A stretch of DNA of 64,000 bases. It comes from Leishmania donovani (taxonomy: Eukaryota; Euglenozoa; Kinetoplastea; Trypanosomatida; Trypanosomatidae). Made by a program: the position numbers and the translations under genes. The stretch is taken from positions 228,501 to 292,500 of the forward strand of contig NC_018246.1 of NCBI RefSeq assembly GCF_000227135.1. Reading direction: 5' to 3'. Below, piece by piece: positions 49,492-58,981 of the stretch (within the stretch, counting starts at the first letter, position 1; each line of letters opens with the position of its first letter). Below the pieces are notes generated by a model. The model saw only the letters and a program-made list of their open reading frames with translations, was not told the origin of the DNA and did not search any database.

Positions 49492-51726
49492 ATGCAGATT
49501 GAGGTGAAGCTCTCGCTGGAAGATGCGGAGAGCTACCAGCGCACCCTCAATACCCTCGCCAACCACCACCTCAAGGATGAGTGCTACTACGACTTATTTT
49601 TTGACTTTCCTTATCCCGCGCTGCAGGAGCGGAGTAGCGTGCTCCGGCTGCGCGTGCCGTGCGATCCGGCGTCTGTCTACGCCCGCTCCGCGGCCTCGGC
49701 TCCGAGCGCGAGTGCAGGCGGCAACGGCAACTACGACCCAGAGGCGGAGTACGAGGCGCTGTTGCGTGCATGTCGCGGCGAGGTCCCGCCGGGTTTCGGC
49801 GCTGCGGCTGGTAGTAGCACCTTCGGCTGTGCGCATGCCGCGACCGTGATACCGCAAACCGGAGGCAGCGGCAGATCTGATCACGGACTCCCGCTCCCCA
49901 TCTTCATCCCTGGCGCTGCCGGGAAGCTTATCCTGAAGCAGAAAAACACGGTGGAGCACGGCCACCAGATGAGCTTTGTGGTGGAGGACGCGCAGGTGCC
50001 GGCGGCGGTGGTGGAGGCACTCGTGCGCCTTGTCCCCGACTCCCTCTTCACCACTGGCGTTGTCCCTGCCTCGACGGCGACGGACGGCGGCGCGAGCAAT
50101 ATCTTTACCGTGTTGTCGGCATACGCACAGCAGCGTCCGCACAGCGACGACGGCGCAGGCGATTCTGCGATTGTGCGGATCCTGTCCCATCTGAGTGCCA
50201 TTGCGCGCGCCTACGCGCCATCCAACGACGCTGGTGCGTCGGCCGCGGATCCTGATAGCTCTGACGCGCACTTCACGCAGGTTCGCTTTGCAGCAATGGG
50301 GACGCACACGGCTTACACGCAGCAGCAGCTCGCGACGTCGCAGCGGACTCTGAGCAAGGAGGGCGGAAAACTGGAAGATGGTGGTGGTGCTGGCGCCGTT
50401 GCGGTGGTGCCGCAGCTAGAGGCCGTTGCTGGATTCATGACACTGCGGAAGGTGTTTTCGTACGCCCCACTGATTGCCCTGCAACAGGGCCTCGTCACGG
50501 CGCTCGAGCTCACAGAGAGTGAGCGGGAGTTCAGAGAGGGACTGCGAGTGCGGGTCGACGCGAGTTACCTTCTTCCAGGGCTTACCATTTACGAGCTTGA
50601 GGTACCAAAGTGCGGCGTCGCCGTCGATGACGTGGCGACGGAGGTGGGTAACTTCCTCCGCCAGCTTGCGGTGCCGTTCCACATGGGTAGCGAAAGCAAG
50701 TTTTCGAGGTACACGCAGTATCTCGCGGCAACCCGCGAAGCGGAGCGGGACGCGAACGACGTTAAGCTTCGACTAACAAACGTGAATGGGTACGAGGAGG
50801 TGCGACGCAACCTGCAGCAGCTGCTTGTGTCGACATCGACCGCTACTGCACAGAGCTCGCAGGACCGACGCCACCTCTCAAACACCGAGGTGAACCCCGT
50901 GGAAGGCGAGGAGGCCGGGGCTGACGACACGTGGTGGCACACGAATCCGAACGGCTACCTACAGGAAACGAACGAGGACTTCTTCTTCGACAGCCCGGAG
51001 CAGACGCTGCGGCGCGGAAAGAGCTTCCTGCGACTGCGCAAGCAGCTGCACTCGAACAAGTACCTTCTCACTCTCAAGGCCCATCAGGTGTTCAGCGGTG
51101 GCCAGCAGAATTCGCTGTCGAGCAAGGTCGATGTGTCGGAGGTGGTGGCTCGTGCTCTCATCGACAACCCCACGCAGTTTCTGCACGAGTACGCCGAGCG
51201 CTTTGCGGTGGTGAAGACGATGTGGAAAGAGTTCGGGGTGCGAGAGCTGTGCCGCACCGCCACCTTCACGACGGAGCGCCTGACAGTGCCGTGGTGGGCT
51301 GCTCAAGCGCAGCAGTCGACGCTGCAGCGAAGCTGGGCTGCTGGGACAGCGTCGGCTCTCGCAAAGCAGAGCCAGCCCACCTACACCTCCACCTCTTACT
51401 ATCTTTCCCAGCAGGAGCAGCAGCACCGGGGCTACGGAACGGCAGGCAAACTGCCACCCGTTCCGCCGCTGATCATCCATTTGGACAGGACGCTCTACAA
51501 GTTGCCAGCCGACGCGCAGGCGCCACGTATCCCGTTCACCCAGTGCCGCTCACGGGGCGACCGGCAGTGCGAGACGTACGAAATAGAGGTGACGAACATT
51601 GTGGCCCCGACAGAGCCGAAGGACGTGGTGGCCGAGCTGACGACGGTGCTCAATGGCTTAGGGGTGGAGTGGACCGTTGGGGTGCGCAGCAAACTGGAGC
51701 AATATTTTTCCTTGATGGACATGTGA
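49492..51726 (+). CDS. Protein with two tandem CYTH (triphosphate tunnel) domains
   Basis: 744 residues. CYTH domains form an eight-stranded tunnel that binds triphosphates and are found in thiamine triphosphatases, tripolyphosphatases and class IV adenylate cyclases. The first domain begins at the start codon with QIEVK (residues 2-6), one change from the ExExK motif. It continues with RLR at 52-54, KQK at 149-151, LRK at 318-320, YELEV at 367-371 and SKFSRY near 402-407, with Ala/Gly-rich insertions. The second begins near 424 with VKLRL, then LRLRK at 513-517, LLTLK at 525-529, YEIEV at 696-700 and SKLEQY at 733-738. Both keep the alternating Arg/Lys and Glu pairs that line the tunnel, so both may bind a triphosphate. 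No signal or membrane segment is seen, so it is probably cytosolic. The substrate is unknown. Confidence 0.88.
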   Translation: MQIEVKLSLEDAESYQRTLNTLANHHLKDECYYDLFFDFPYPALQERSSVLRLRVPCDPASVYARSAASAPSASAGGNGNYDPEAEYEALLRACRGEVPPGFGAAAGSSTFGCAHAATVIPQTGGSGRSDHGLPLPIFIPGAAGKLILKQKNTVEHGHQMSFVVEDAQVPAAVVEALVRLVPDSLFTTGVVPASTATDGGASNIFTVLSAYAQQRPHSDDGAGDSAIVRILSHLSAIARAYAPSNDAGASAADPDSSDAHFTQVRFAAMGTHTAYTQQQLATSQRTLSKEGGKLEDGGGAGAVAVVPQLEAVAGFMTLRKVFSYAPLIALQQGLVTALELTESEREFREGLRVRVDASYLLPGLTIYELEVPKCGVAVDDVATEVGNFLRQLAVPFHMGSESKFSRYTQYLAATREAERDANDVKLRLTNVNGYEEVRRNLQQLLVSTSTATAQSSQDRRHLSNTEVNPVEGEEAGADDTWWHTNPNGYLQETNEDFFFDSPEQTLRRGKSFLRLRKQLHSNKYLLTLKAHQVFSGGQQNSLSSKVDVSEVVARALIDNPTQFLHEYAERFAVVKTMWKEFGVRELCRTATFTTERLTVPWWAAQAQQSTLQRSWAAGTASALAKQSQPTYTSTSYYLSQQEQQHRGYGTAGKLPPVPPLIIHLDRTLYKLPADAQAPRIPFTQCRSRGDRQCETYEIEVTNIVAPTEPKDVVAELTTVLNGLGVEWTVGVRSKLEQYFSLMDM

Positions 51727-51931
51727 GGCCACTGTCGCCCCAGCCTCCACCTCTACTTCCGCGAAGAGCGCTCGCGCCTGCTCTCTCCCCTTGTGCGTGT
51801 GTGTATGTGTGTGTGCTTGCCCTCCGCGGCGGCTACAGAACGGAAGCCGACAAGCAAACCAGTGCACCGCACGTACGGTCTTGGCGTGATAGACACATAC
51901 GTATATGTGTACACACACACATAGATCTAGA

Positions 51932-51948
51932 CATATATATATATATAT
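51932..51948. repeat. AT dinucleotide tract
   Basis: A short alternating A/T run downstream of the CYTH gene, in the middle of TA-rich sequence that includes ATAGATCTAG. Confidence 0.8.
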
Positions 51949-52205
51949 GTTTGCATAGATGTATATGCATACCTACATGTGCATATTTGTATGCGTGTGT
52001 ACGTGTACGTGTCTGTGTGTGTGTGTGTCTGCTCAGCTCAGACCCACCTCCTCCGTCTCTCCGCACCAACACATCCCCGCACGGGCTCCTTTCTTTTGTT
52101 GTTGTTCTGTGTCGCTTACCATGCTGTCTCCCTCTTATGCCCCCCTCCCTCCCTCTCCCCTCCCTCTCACTCCTTCGGCCTTCGATTTGCGTCTCCATTA
52201 GCCAA

Positions 52206-52251
52206 CGCTTTTTTGTTGTTCTCCCCTCTTCTTCCGTCGTCGTTCCCGCAG
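52206..52251 (+). promoter_or_regulatory. Candidate spliced-leader acceptor for the histone H3 variant gene
   Basis: A strong T/C run (from about 52208) ends in CGCAG at 52247-52251, giving a leader of about 150 bases before the ATG at 52400. Confidence 0.55.
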
Positions 52252-52399
52252 TCCCAGCACCCACGCCCCTTCTCTCTGTCCGCCCTGTGCCTTGATCTGC
52301 TCTCCTTCACGCGCGACCTCAAGTGTACACGTACTGATATACACGATTCCCTCCACCCCACCCCCTCTCACTGCCACACCCGCTCACAGCTCCTTCAGT

Positions 52400-52837
52400 A
52401 TGGCCGGCGTCACCAAGGCCGCTGTTGTGGCCAGCCACCCGAAGAAGAATGTGGCAAGTCGCAAGATGAACAAGAAGAGCCGCTCGATGGCCAAGAAGGA
52501 GGCCAAAGCGATGCGCGGAGGCACCGCTGATTCCAAGCGTCGTCGTCACTGGCGCCCAGGCACTGTCGCACTGCGCGAGGTGCGCAAATACCAGCACTCG
52601 ACGGAGATGCTCATCGCGCGTAGCCCGTTCCGCCGTCTCGTGAAGGAGATTATGTCCACCTTCAAGGACACGATGCATATGCGCCACTCCGCCCTCGAGG
52701 CGATGCAGGATGCGACGGAAAGCTACCTTGTGAGTTTGCTCAGCGACGCGAATCTGTGCACCATTCATGCCAAACGTGTAACGCTGTACCCCAAGGACCT
52801 GCAGCTAGCATTGCGCCTCCGTGGAGAGCGCACGTGA
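52400..52837 (+). CDS. H3V: Histone H3 variant (H3V type)
   Basis: 145 residues from the ATG at 52400. An in-frame extension to 52292 lacks an ATG and lies in the leader. Residues from about 48 to the end follow the histone fold: HWRPGTVALREVRKYQ (alpha-N), STEMLIARSPFRRLVKEI (alpha-1), an alpha-2 with YLVSLLSDANLCTIHAKRV, and KDLQLALRLRGERT at the end. The N-terminal tail is Lys/Arg/Ser-rich but lacks the ARTK-type start of canonical H3. The tail and core sequence match the trypanosomatid H3V kind, which in Trypanosoma brucei marks telomeres and ends of transcription units. No loop-1 insertion typical of CENP-A is seen. The protein is nuclear, in nucleosomes. A single copy, unlike replication-type H3 clusters, also suits a variant. 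Confidence 0.9.
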   Translation: MAGVTKAAVVASHPKKNVASRKMNKKSRSMAKKEAKAMRGGTADSKRRRHWRPGTVALREVRKYQHSTEMLIARSPFRRLVKEIMSTFKDTMHMRHSALEAMQDATESYLVSLLSDANLCTIHAKRVTLYPKDLQLALRLRGERT

Positions 52838-54919
52838 AGAGAGCTTGAAAGATGGGGCGAGAGAAAGGGGAAAAAGTCAGAAAAGGTTCGGGTGAGAATC
52901 GTAAACGGGGCGGTGATGCGTGGAACCTGCCTATTCGCCGTTGCCGCTTTCTTGTCCGTTGTTGGGTTACCCCTCTGTATCTCTCTCTTGTGCGCTTCGA
53001 TCCGTACTTCCGACGCCATCGCCGCCGTTATCCGTCGCACCGCAACTGTTCCTCTCCCCTCCCTCTGCGACACGTGCTCAGCTAGATTTTTTTTTCACGC
53101 TCACCTGCCTTTCGTTGAGCATTTTCTTTTTGTATTCATGTGCGCGTGTGTGTCCGCGTACTCTTTTTCTTCTCCGCTTTCGCGTTGCGCGTTTCGAGGA
53201 GCGGCGGCTCTCCATGTACTCGTCCCATGTCTCTGTCTCTCTCTCTCTTGCTCTCTTGCTCTCTTCACCCCAGCCGAGCTCGTGAGTATGTGTGTACGCC
53301 GGTGCGTCGGTGTGTGGGTTACAGCAGGCAAAACACAGAAAAAGGAAGACGACGTCCCTGTAGCTGCTCGGTGTCCGTTTTTGCTCATCTTGCTGTGTCG
53401 GTGCATGTCTGTGTGTGTGTGTGTGTATCGAGAGACCGTTTTTTGTTCTGTTTCTCCCTTCCCTTCCCTCCCTATCTCTTTCCTTCCTCTTCTTTCCATG
53501 TCATGCTTGCATCGATGGCCTCTTCGCCGTCCACTCGCTGCCAGCGCCGCTGCCGCATTCCATGCCCGTATGTTTGTTTGAGTGTGTGTCTCTGGAGATT
53601 TCAGCGAAGATGGAGGGCGTTAAAAAACACCGACGAAAAAAAACACACACACACACACAACGTGAGGCACCCACACACGTGCGTGGATCTTTAGACGGTC
53701 GCAAAACGTTTTCGTCGCAGGGATGCGCCACGTCTGCAAGGTGTTGCTGGCAGTAGGAAAGAACTCTGCCTGCGCCCCTGTCTTAGCCGCCTCTCTTGCT
53801 GCCCCCCCCCCTTCCAGTCTTTCGCTGGCTGTGGTGGCTGAGAAAGCCTTAGTGAGTGCTGAGGGGCTCATGCGCACCGTACGCCGCTGTTGCCACCACT
53901 TGCAGTGCATTTTGCAGAGACGCCCACCACCGCTCCCCCCCCCTCGTCACGGCCCTCCCCACCCCCTCCCACCCGTGTCTTATTTCCGTGGAGGGGATAG
54001 GTTGCTGTGTGGGAGGGGGTGGGGGAGGGTAGGGAGAAAGGCAGGGTGCACCATTGGCGGGCAACGCACCGCCAGCCGCTCCAAGCCGAGCGCATCGATG
54101 CCTCTTGACAGTATCGGCGCGCCGACTATTTGGTGATGCGCTGCCTGTCTCCTTCGGAGCGCTTTGGCGTCCGCCTTGTCGTTGCGTGCGGCTTTCTCAC
54201 TCCCTCCCTGGCTCCCTCCCTCCCCCCCCCCTCTCCCACTCGCCTTTTCTTCTGCTGACACTCATTTCTTTCCTCTCCCTGTCTTGTTCGGCTGTTTTTT
54301 ACCGATGCCCACGCACGCGCACACCGCGCGGGTCCTTCCACCTCCTCGACACCGACCCGCACATGCTCGACAACAAAAAAAAAACATGAACGTAAAGGCT
54401 GGTGACGGCCAAACAACTCCCCCCCTCCCCTGCCTGTCTTTGAGCGCTTCCTCGTTCACCATCAGGGCTGTCACAAGAACGAAAACAAGTGGTAGTCTTT
54501 GCTCCTTCTTGCCCCGCCGCCACGGTCGGCACCGCCGCCAGATACAGCTGTGCGCTCAGAGACCCCCACGCACCTCCCTCCCCCCCTCCGCGAGCTTGGT
54601 TGTGTGCTGAGAGCGACGATTCGGTGCCTGGTCTAGGACGGAAGGAAAAGCACGCCTTCATCTTGACCATTCCCATCAATCTTGTGGACCCGACAAGTTG
54701 GGGGCAGCGCCGACACACGCACACGCAATCACGCCAGCCTGACGCAGCGGCCGCTATCCGCCCCCCCCCTCCTTCACTCCACTCCCGGCTCGCTCTAACG
54801 ACGAGAAGATCGCACGACGCCTGCCCACCGTCACTCCCCTGCTACTCAAGTAAGGCTTGCTAGGCAGAAAAGGCACCAACACAAGCCCACAGAAGAAAGG
54901 AAGACGGCGGGAGAGAAGC
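52838..54919. other. 2.1-kb spacer between the histone variant and receptor genes
   Basis: No gene is seen. It holds the histone 3' UTR, T runs near 53087, a GT run near 53409-53427, a CA run near 53642-53659 and A runs near 54372-54383. C-rich runs near 53801 and 54760 are followed by the leader of the receptor gene. Confidence 0.6.
54827..54850 (+). promoter_or_regulatory. Candidate spliced-leader acceptor for the receptor gene
   Basis: A C/T-rich stretch ends in CAAG at 54847-54850, giving a leader of about 70 bases. The tract is less pure than others, so it is tentative. Confidence 0.35.
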
Positions 54920-57676
54920 ATGCCCGCATTGACTTCTGCGAAGCCTCGCCGCTCAGCGGTCGTGCTGCTCGCCACTGCTGCCTTCGTCATGCTTGTGTGC
55001 TTGCTAACCTGCAGTGCAAGCGGTGCAGCGACCGGAAACTCGAGTGGACTGGTGTGGGTGATTCTCACTGACCTCAGCCGCACCACCATGACAGAGGCTT
55101 CTCTCTCGGAGGCGATCACGGCCTTCCTGACAAACACATCCGCGACGCACCAGTACCTGAACACTCTCTTCCGCCCTGCACCCATCATCCTCGACACTGG
55201 CGGCAATCTCCTCACCGCACTGACACAGATCACCGTCTTGCTGAGTAACCCGCTCACCTTCCCGAGCGTCCTGTTCCTGGCCGAGACGGCCGACGTGTCG
55301 GCATCCGTGGTGGATATGCTGCGGCAGAACGACACAACGTCCGACATCCTCATTATCTCCGCCCACTCATCGAACACGCGTCTGTGCGATCCAAAGACGA
55401 ATCTGCGCACTATGTGCATGGTGCCGCGCGACATGATCAACGTCCGTGGGCTGCTCGAGGTCGTGTCGAATCAGCTGAACTGGTACTCCATGAGCCTGGC
55501 CTTGAGCAACGACGACTATGGCGACGGCGTTGCACAGGCCGTCACGTCGGAGGGGCAGACGGCGTCGACAACGGCGACTATTGTGGCGCACGCATTCATG
55601 AACGGCGCTGCCTCGACGACAGATGACGATGCGGTCGTCGCATCCCTCATCAAGTACCGCGCGCGGGGCGTGGGTTGCTTCCTGCGGGAAGCAGAGACGC
55701 GTCGCCTGCACGCCGCCGTGGAGCGCAACCGCCGTGCCGCCAACAGCGTTTTTCTCATCGCCTCGCGCGAGAGCCTGAATGTGCTTCCAGACCTGACCAG
55801 TGACGTCAACGGAACCGCGAAGCCGTGGGGTGCCATCTTCGTCTCTGCCTACACGCCTCCAGCGGAGCTCGTCAGCCAAGGCTTCTTTCCCACGACGCAC
55901 GGAACCGCCGTGGATGAGTACGGCGCCTTCGTGCTGAGTCACCTCCTCGACGGCCTTCTCATGCTGGACGCTGCGAAGGGGGCGATCGACAACATGTCTG
56001 CGCTGCGCGCCGCCCGTTTCCGCGGCTACACCGGCAACGTTGCCTTCGACTCGATCTACTACCAGCGCGTCGAGACCGTATTCTCCCTCATCACGGCCAG
56101 CCACACGGTGCGCAACCCACTCGTGACGTGGACTCTGAAGAACTACTCGTCAGACGCGGCGCAGGTGAATGCGAACCCAAATGTGACAAGTGCCCTCATC
56201 AAGACGTCGCCGCTGCGCACAGCAAAGATCTGCATGGCGTCGCCCTCGAACTGCGCGTTCACGCAGATGATGATTTCAATGTTGTTTGTGCTTACGGCCC
56301 ACAACGAAAACGTCGCAGACAACGACAGCGACAGCGTCTTCAACTTCTACCCTGTTGCCGTGAGCACGGGCGCTAGCGGCGTCATGGGGCTGGCGTCGTT
56401 GATCCCGATAGCTCGCTCGTGTACAGTGCTCACCGGACCGGGCTCCGACGCGGTTGTCATGGCTGTCACCCCTGTGGTGAACGAGTTTCATATCCCGCAG
56501 CTCGACTACGCCGTCTCGAACGACTACTTCACCGACAACGTGCACACGTATCCTTACTTCTCGCGGAGCTTGCCAAAGAACACCTTTGCGGATGTGGCGG
56601 TGACGCAGCTCTGCGTGCACTACGGGTGGGAACGCGTGATCATCGTCACCTCAAACGACCAGTTCGGCATCTCGCGCGCACAGTCGATGGCGACGAGGAT
56701 GCAACAGCAGAACCTATACGTGGAGGCGACCTACTACCTCTCCGACGGTAACAACGCCACCGTGGCGGACTGCATGGAGAAGATCTACGCCAAGTTGGTG
56801 AGCCGCATCATCATTCTCATCAACCCATTCACGGCTGCACAGGCAGAGACCTTCTTCAGGCTCAGTGATTACCTCACCTACATGCGCCAGTACATCTTCT
56901 TTATGGACAGCGCGCTCTGCCACGCCGCTGCGGCCTCGGCGAACGGCGCTGCGCTGCGTCAGAAACTGCCGAGCTCCATCTGCATCTACCCCAACGTGAC
57001 GCAGACCCGCCTGGCGGCACTGAACACTCTCTACACAAGCAGCGACTACGCGACGACGCGGCAGGAGATGCGCAAGCTCATGAGTGACGGCGGGTTCCTC
57101 TCGTCGGTGGAGTCGTGTGACATCAGCTCCATCAGCCCCTACGCTGGCTTCGCCGTGGACGCCGGCTACGTCCTGATAGACTCCGTCTCTCGCGCCGTCG
57201 CTGAAAATGTGTCGCTGAATGTCGCCGCCCATCTGCTGCCCTACATCCGCAGCACATCCATTGACAACTTCGCTGGCGACTGCACCATCGACTCCACCGG
57301 CAACCGCCTCTACGCGGCCTACTCGATCAACATCCAGCTCTTGAATGGCAGCTCGCTCTTCATCGGCACCTGGAACTCGAAGGCGTCACCGGCGCTGGAA
57401 ATTACGGAGTGGTCGTTTGTGTGGCTGACGAACAGCACCGCAGTACCGCTCGACACGTTCCGGGATGCTTCCTTCGTCCTCAGCACGGCCTTCTCGGCCT
57501 CCCCGGGGGCGATCGTGATTTCCATCCTCGGCTTCATCCTCACCATAGCCGTCTTCTACTTCTGCTACCGCCACTACCGCATGCAGAAACTCGTTGAGCA
57601 AGCGTTGGAAGCGAACCAGTTCCCGGTGACGGACGAGGAGCTGCGTTGCCTGCGCGGCATCAAGGACGACGTGTAG
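54920..57676 (+). CDS. Receptor with two Venus-flytrap-like lobes and one membrane segment, lacking a cyclase domain
   Basis: 918 residues from the ATG at 54920. An in-frame extension to 54857 starts at TTG and is rejected. A signal peptide lies within residues 1-38. The ectodomain has periplasmic-binding-protein (ANF-receptor) character. A first, weaker lobe spans about 40-440. A second near 484-745 has a GPGSDAVV segment, NEFHIPQLDYA, YPYFSR and HYGWERVIIV, as in class-C and guanylyl-cyclase-type receptors. One membrane helix lies near 863-884 and is followed by about 34 cytosolic residues ending in GIKDDV. The ectodomain and juxtamembrane part resemble trypanosomatid receptor adenylate cyclases, which continue for several hundred residues with a catalytic domain. 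No such domain is found in any frame of the next 1.3 kb. It may be a ligand-binding receptor or a partner for full-length cyclases. The ligand is unknown. Confidence 0.88.
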   Translation: MPALTSAKPRRSAVVLLATAAFVMLVCLLTCSASGAATGNSSGLVWVILTDLSRTTMTEASLSEAITAFLTNTSATHQYLNTLFRPAPIILDTGGNLLTALTQITVLLSNPLTFPSVLFLAETADVSASVVDMLRQNDTTSDILIISAHSSNTRLCDPKTNLRTMCMVPRDMINVRGLLEVVSNQLNWYSMSLALSNDDYGDGVAQAVTSEGQTASTTATIVAHAFMNGAASTTDDDAVVASLIKYRARGVGCFLREAETRRLHAAVERNRRAANSVFLIASRESLNVLPDLTSDVNGTAKPWGAIFVSAYTPPAELVSQGFFPTTHGTAVDEYGAFVLSHLLDGLLMLDAAKGAIDNMSALRAARFRGYTGNVAFDSIYYQRVETVFSLITASHTVRNPLVTWTLKNYSSDAAQVNANPNVTSALIKTSPLRTAKICMASPSNCAFTQMMISMLFVLTAHNENVADNDSDSVFNFYPVAVSTGASGVMGLASLIPIARSCTVLTGPGSDAVVMAVTPVVNEFHIPQLDYAVSNDYFTDNVHTYPYFSRSLPKNTFADVAVTQLCVHYGWERVIIVTSNDQFGISRAQSMATRMQQQNLYVEATYYLSDGNNATVADCMEKIYAKLVSRIIILINPFTAAQAETFFRLSDYLTYMRQYIFFMDSALCHAAAASANGAALRQKLPSSICIYPNVTQTRLAALNTLYTSSDYATTRQEMRKLMSDGGFLSSVESCDISSISPYAGFAVDAGYVLIDSVSRAVAENVSLNVAAHLLPYIRSTSIDNFAGDCTIDSTGNRLYAAYSINIQLLNGSSLFIGTWNSKASPALEITEWSFVWLTNSTAVPLDTFRDASFVLSTAFSASPGAIVISILGFILTIAVFYFCYRHYRMQKLVEQALEANQFPVTDEELRCLRGIKDDV

Positions 57677-58981
57677 GTCACACAAGAGAAGAAAGGGAGG
57701 CGATGCGGGGGTGGGAGAGGGGGGCGCGATCACATGGATGTGCCAATAAAGCAGACAACGAGAGGAGACATCGATGCACGTGTGCTGGGCAGCGTGTGAA
57801 GGTGCCACCTCCTTTTATATTTTTTCCGTTGTGTGTGGCGGTGTGCTGAGTTTTCTGACGATGCTCTTGCCGATGCCTTTCGATGTCTGTGTCGCACTCC
57901 CTCTCTCTCTCTGTGACACCGACACGAGTCGGCGTGCTCGTGTTGTTGGCCGCATTGCCGTGCTCGTTATTACTCGAGTGGCCGTCTTTCTCGGTGGTCG
58001 TGGTGGTGGTTGGCAAGCCCGCGCGCGGTGCTGCGCGTGGTGCATGTAAGCAAAGAAATTTTGCTCTCTGCCACAACCCCGCGCCTTGCGCTGCGCCACC
58101 AACACCACTCTGCTTGTTTAACAACGAGGCTTTCGCTGTCTCTAACGGAAGCCCCTTGCTTGTGCGGGAGAGCCGCTAGTGAGCGTCGTTCTCTACCGCA
58201 AGCGCTTGTCCCGTGTGAGTGTGGGCTGTGGCCCTCTCACCACCGCAAAGATGCCCATAGAAAGAAGAGGGTGTCTCACCTGTCCTGGTGCGTGCCCGGT
58301 GTCTCTGCGAGACACAGGGCATACCGACTGGAAGGACAGAGCAGGGTCCGCGGAGGGGAGATGCATGGCCCGGAGTGCCGTCGCGTGTATGGCGTGGTCG
58401 TCGCCACGTCTCCTGTCCAGTGTGTCTCTCTCCTTCACCCCCTTGCTATCGTTCCCGGCGCTCCTATGCGGACACGGTCATCACCTCCTCCCCCCCCCAC
58501 CACCACCTCTACTACGACCACCACCGTCGCTGCATCTGTTGTTTCTTTATTGAGGGCGAGGGGCTCTTCTGTTTTCGCCATCATTGAGCCCAAAGAAAAT
58601 AACCGGTGTGTCGAGGGGAGCTTACGTTGCCTCCACGCCGTACACGCGCACACCCAAGCACCACGAATTGAACCACTCCACTGCCGTTTTCAGCTCTTCC
58701 TCCTCTCCCTTTACTGTCTGCGCACACACACGCACGCACGCACACATTGCCTCCGTCGCCTTCCCTGCATCCCTCTGCCTCTCCGCGTGTGTCTGAGCGT
58801 ACAGCCTGTTCGTCTCTAGTCCGTCACCCGCGGTCAAGCTGCTTGGTTGTGTGGCCGTGGATTTTTTTTTTTCGTTTTTTTCCTCGTCTACTAGCGCCGG
58901 TTAATTGTTGGTTGGCGATTTCCAGCCGTGCGGCAAGAACTGCACGCCACACCCTTACACACACATACACACACGCCTGTT
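57677..58981. other. 1.3-kb spacer before the helicase gene
   Basis: No gene is seen. The short frames here are T/C-rich or Arg-rich artefacts. I looked for, and did not find, a displaced adenylate-cyclase catalytic segment. Confidence 0.6.
58861..58894 (+). promoter_or_regulatory. Candidate spliced-leader acceptor for the helicase gene
   Basis: A long T run (58862-58883) with further pyrimidines ends in CTAG at 58891-58894. The leader would be about 87 bases, and 58982 is the first ATG downstream. Confidence 0.6.

Larger units (their letters stand above)
51727..52399. other. 0.7-kb spacer between the CYTH and histone genes
   Basis: No gene is seen. It holds the 3' UTR of the CYTH gene with an AT tract near 51932-51948 and GT runs near 52015-52029, then a pyrimidine-rich leader for the histone gene. 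Confidence 0.65.

Noticed and set aside
50931..52295. 454-codon + strand frame
   Set aside because: Its first part is an out-of-frame shadow of the CYTH gene and the rest is spacer sequence.
52400..52837. CENP-A-type centromeric H3
   Set aside because: Loop 1 has no insertion, and trypanosomatids are known to lack CENP-A. The features fit H3V better.
57677..58981. A frameshifted adenylate-cyclase catalytic domain after the receptor
   Set aside because: No cyclase-like segment is visible in any of the translated frames; the stretch is ordinary spacer.
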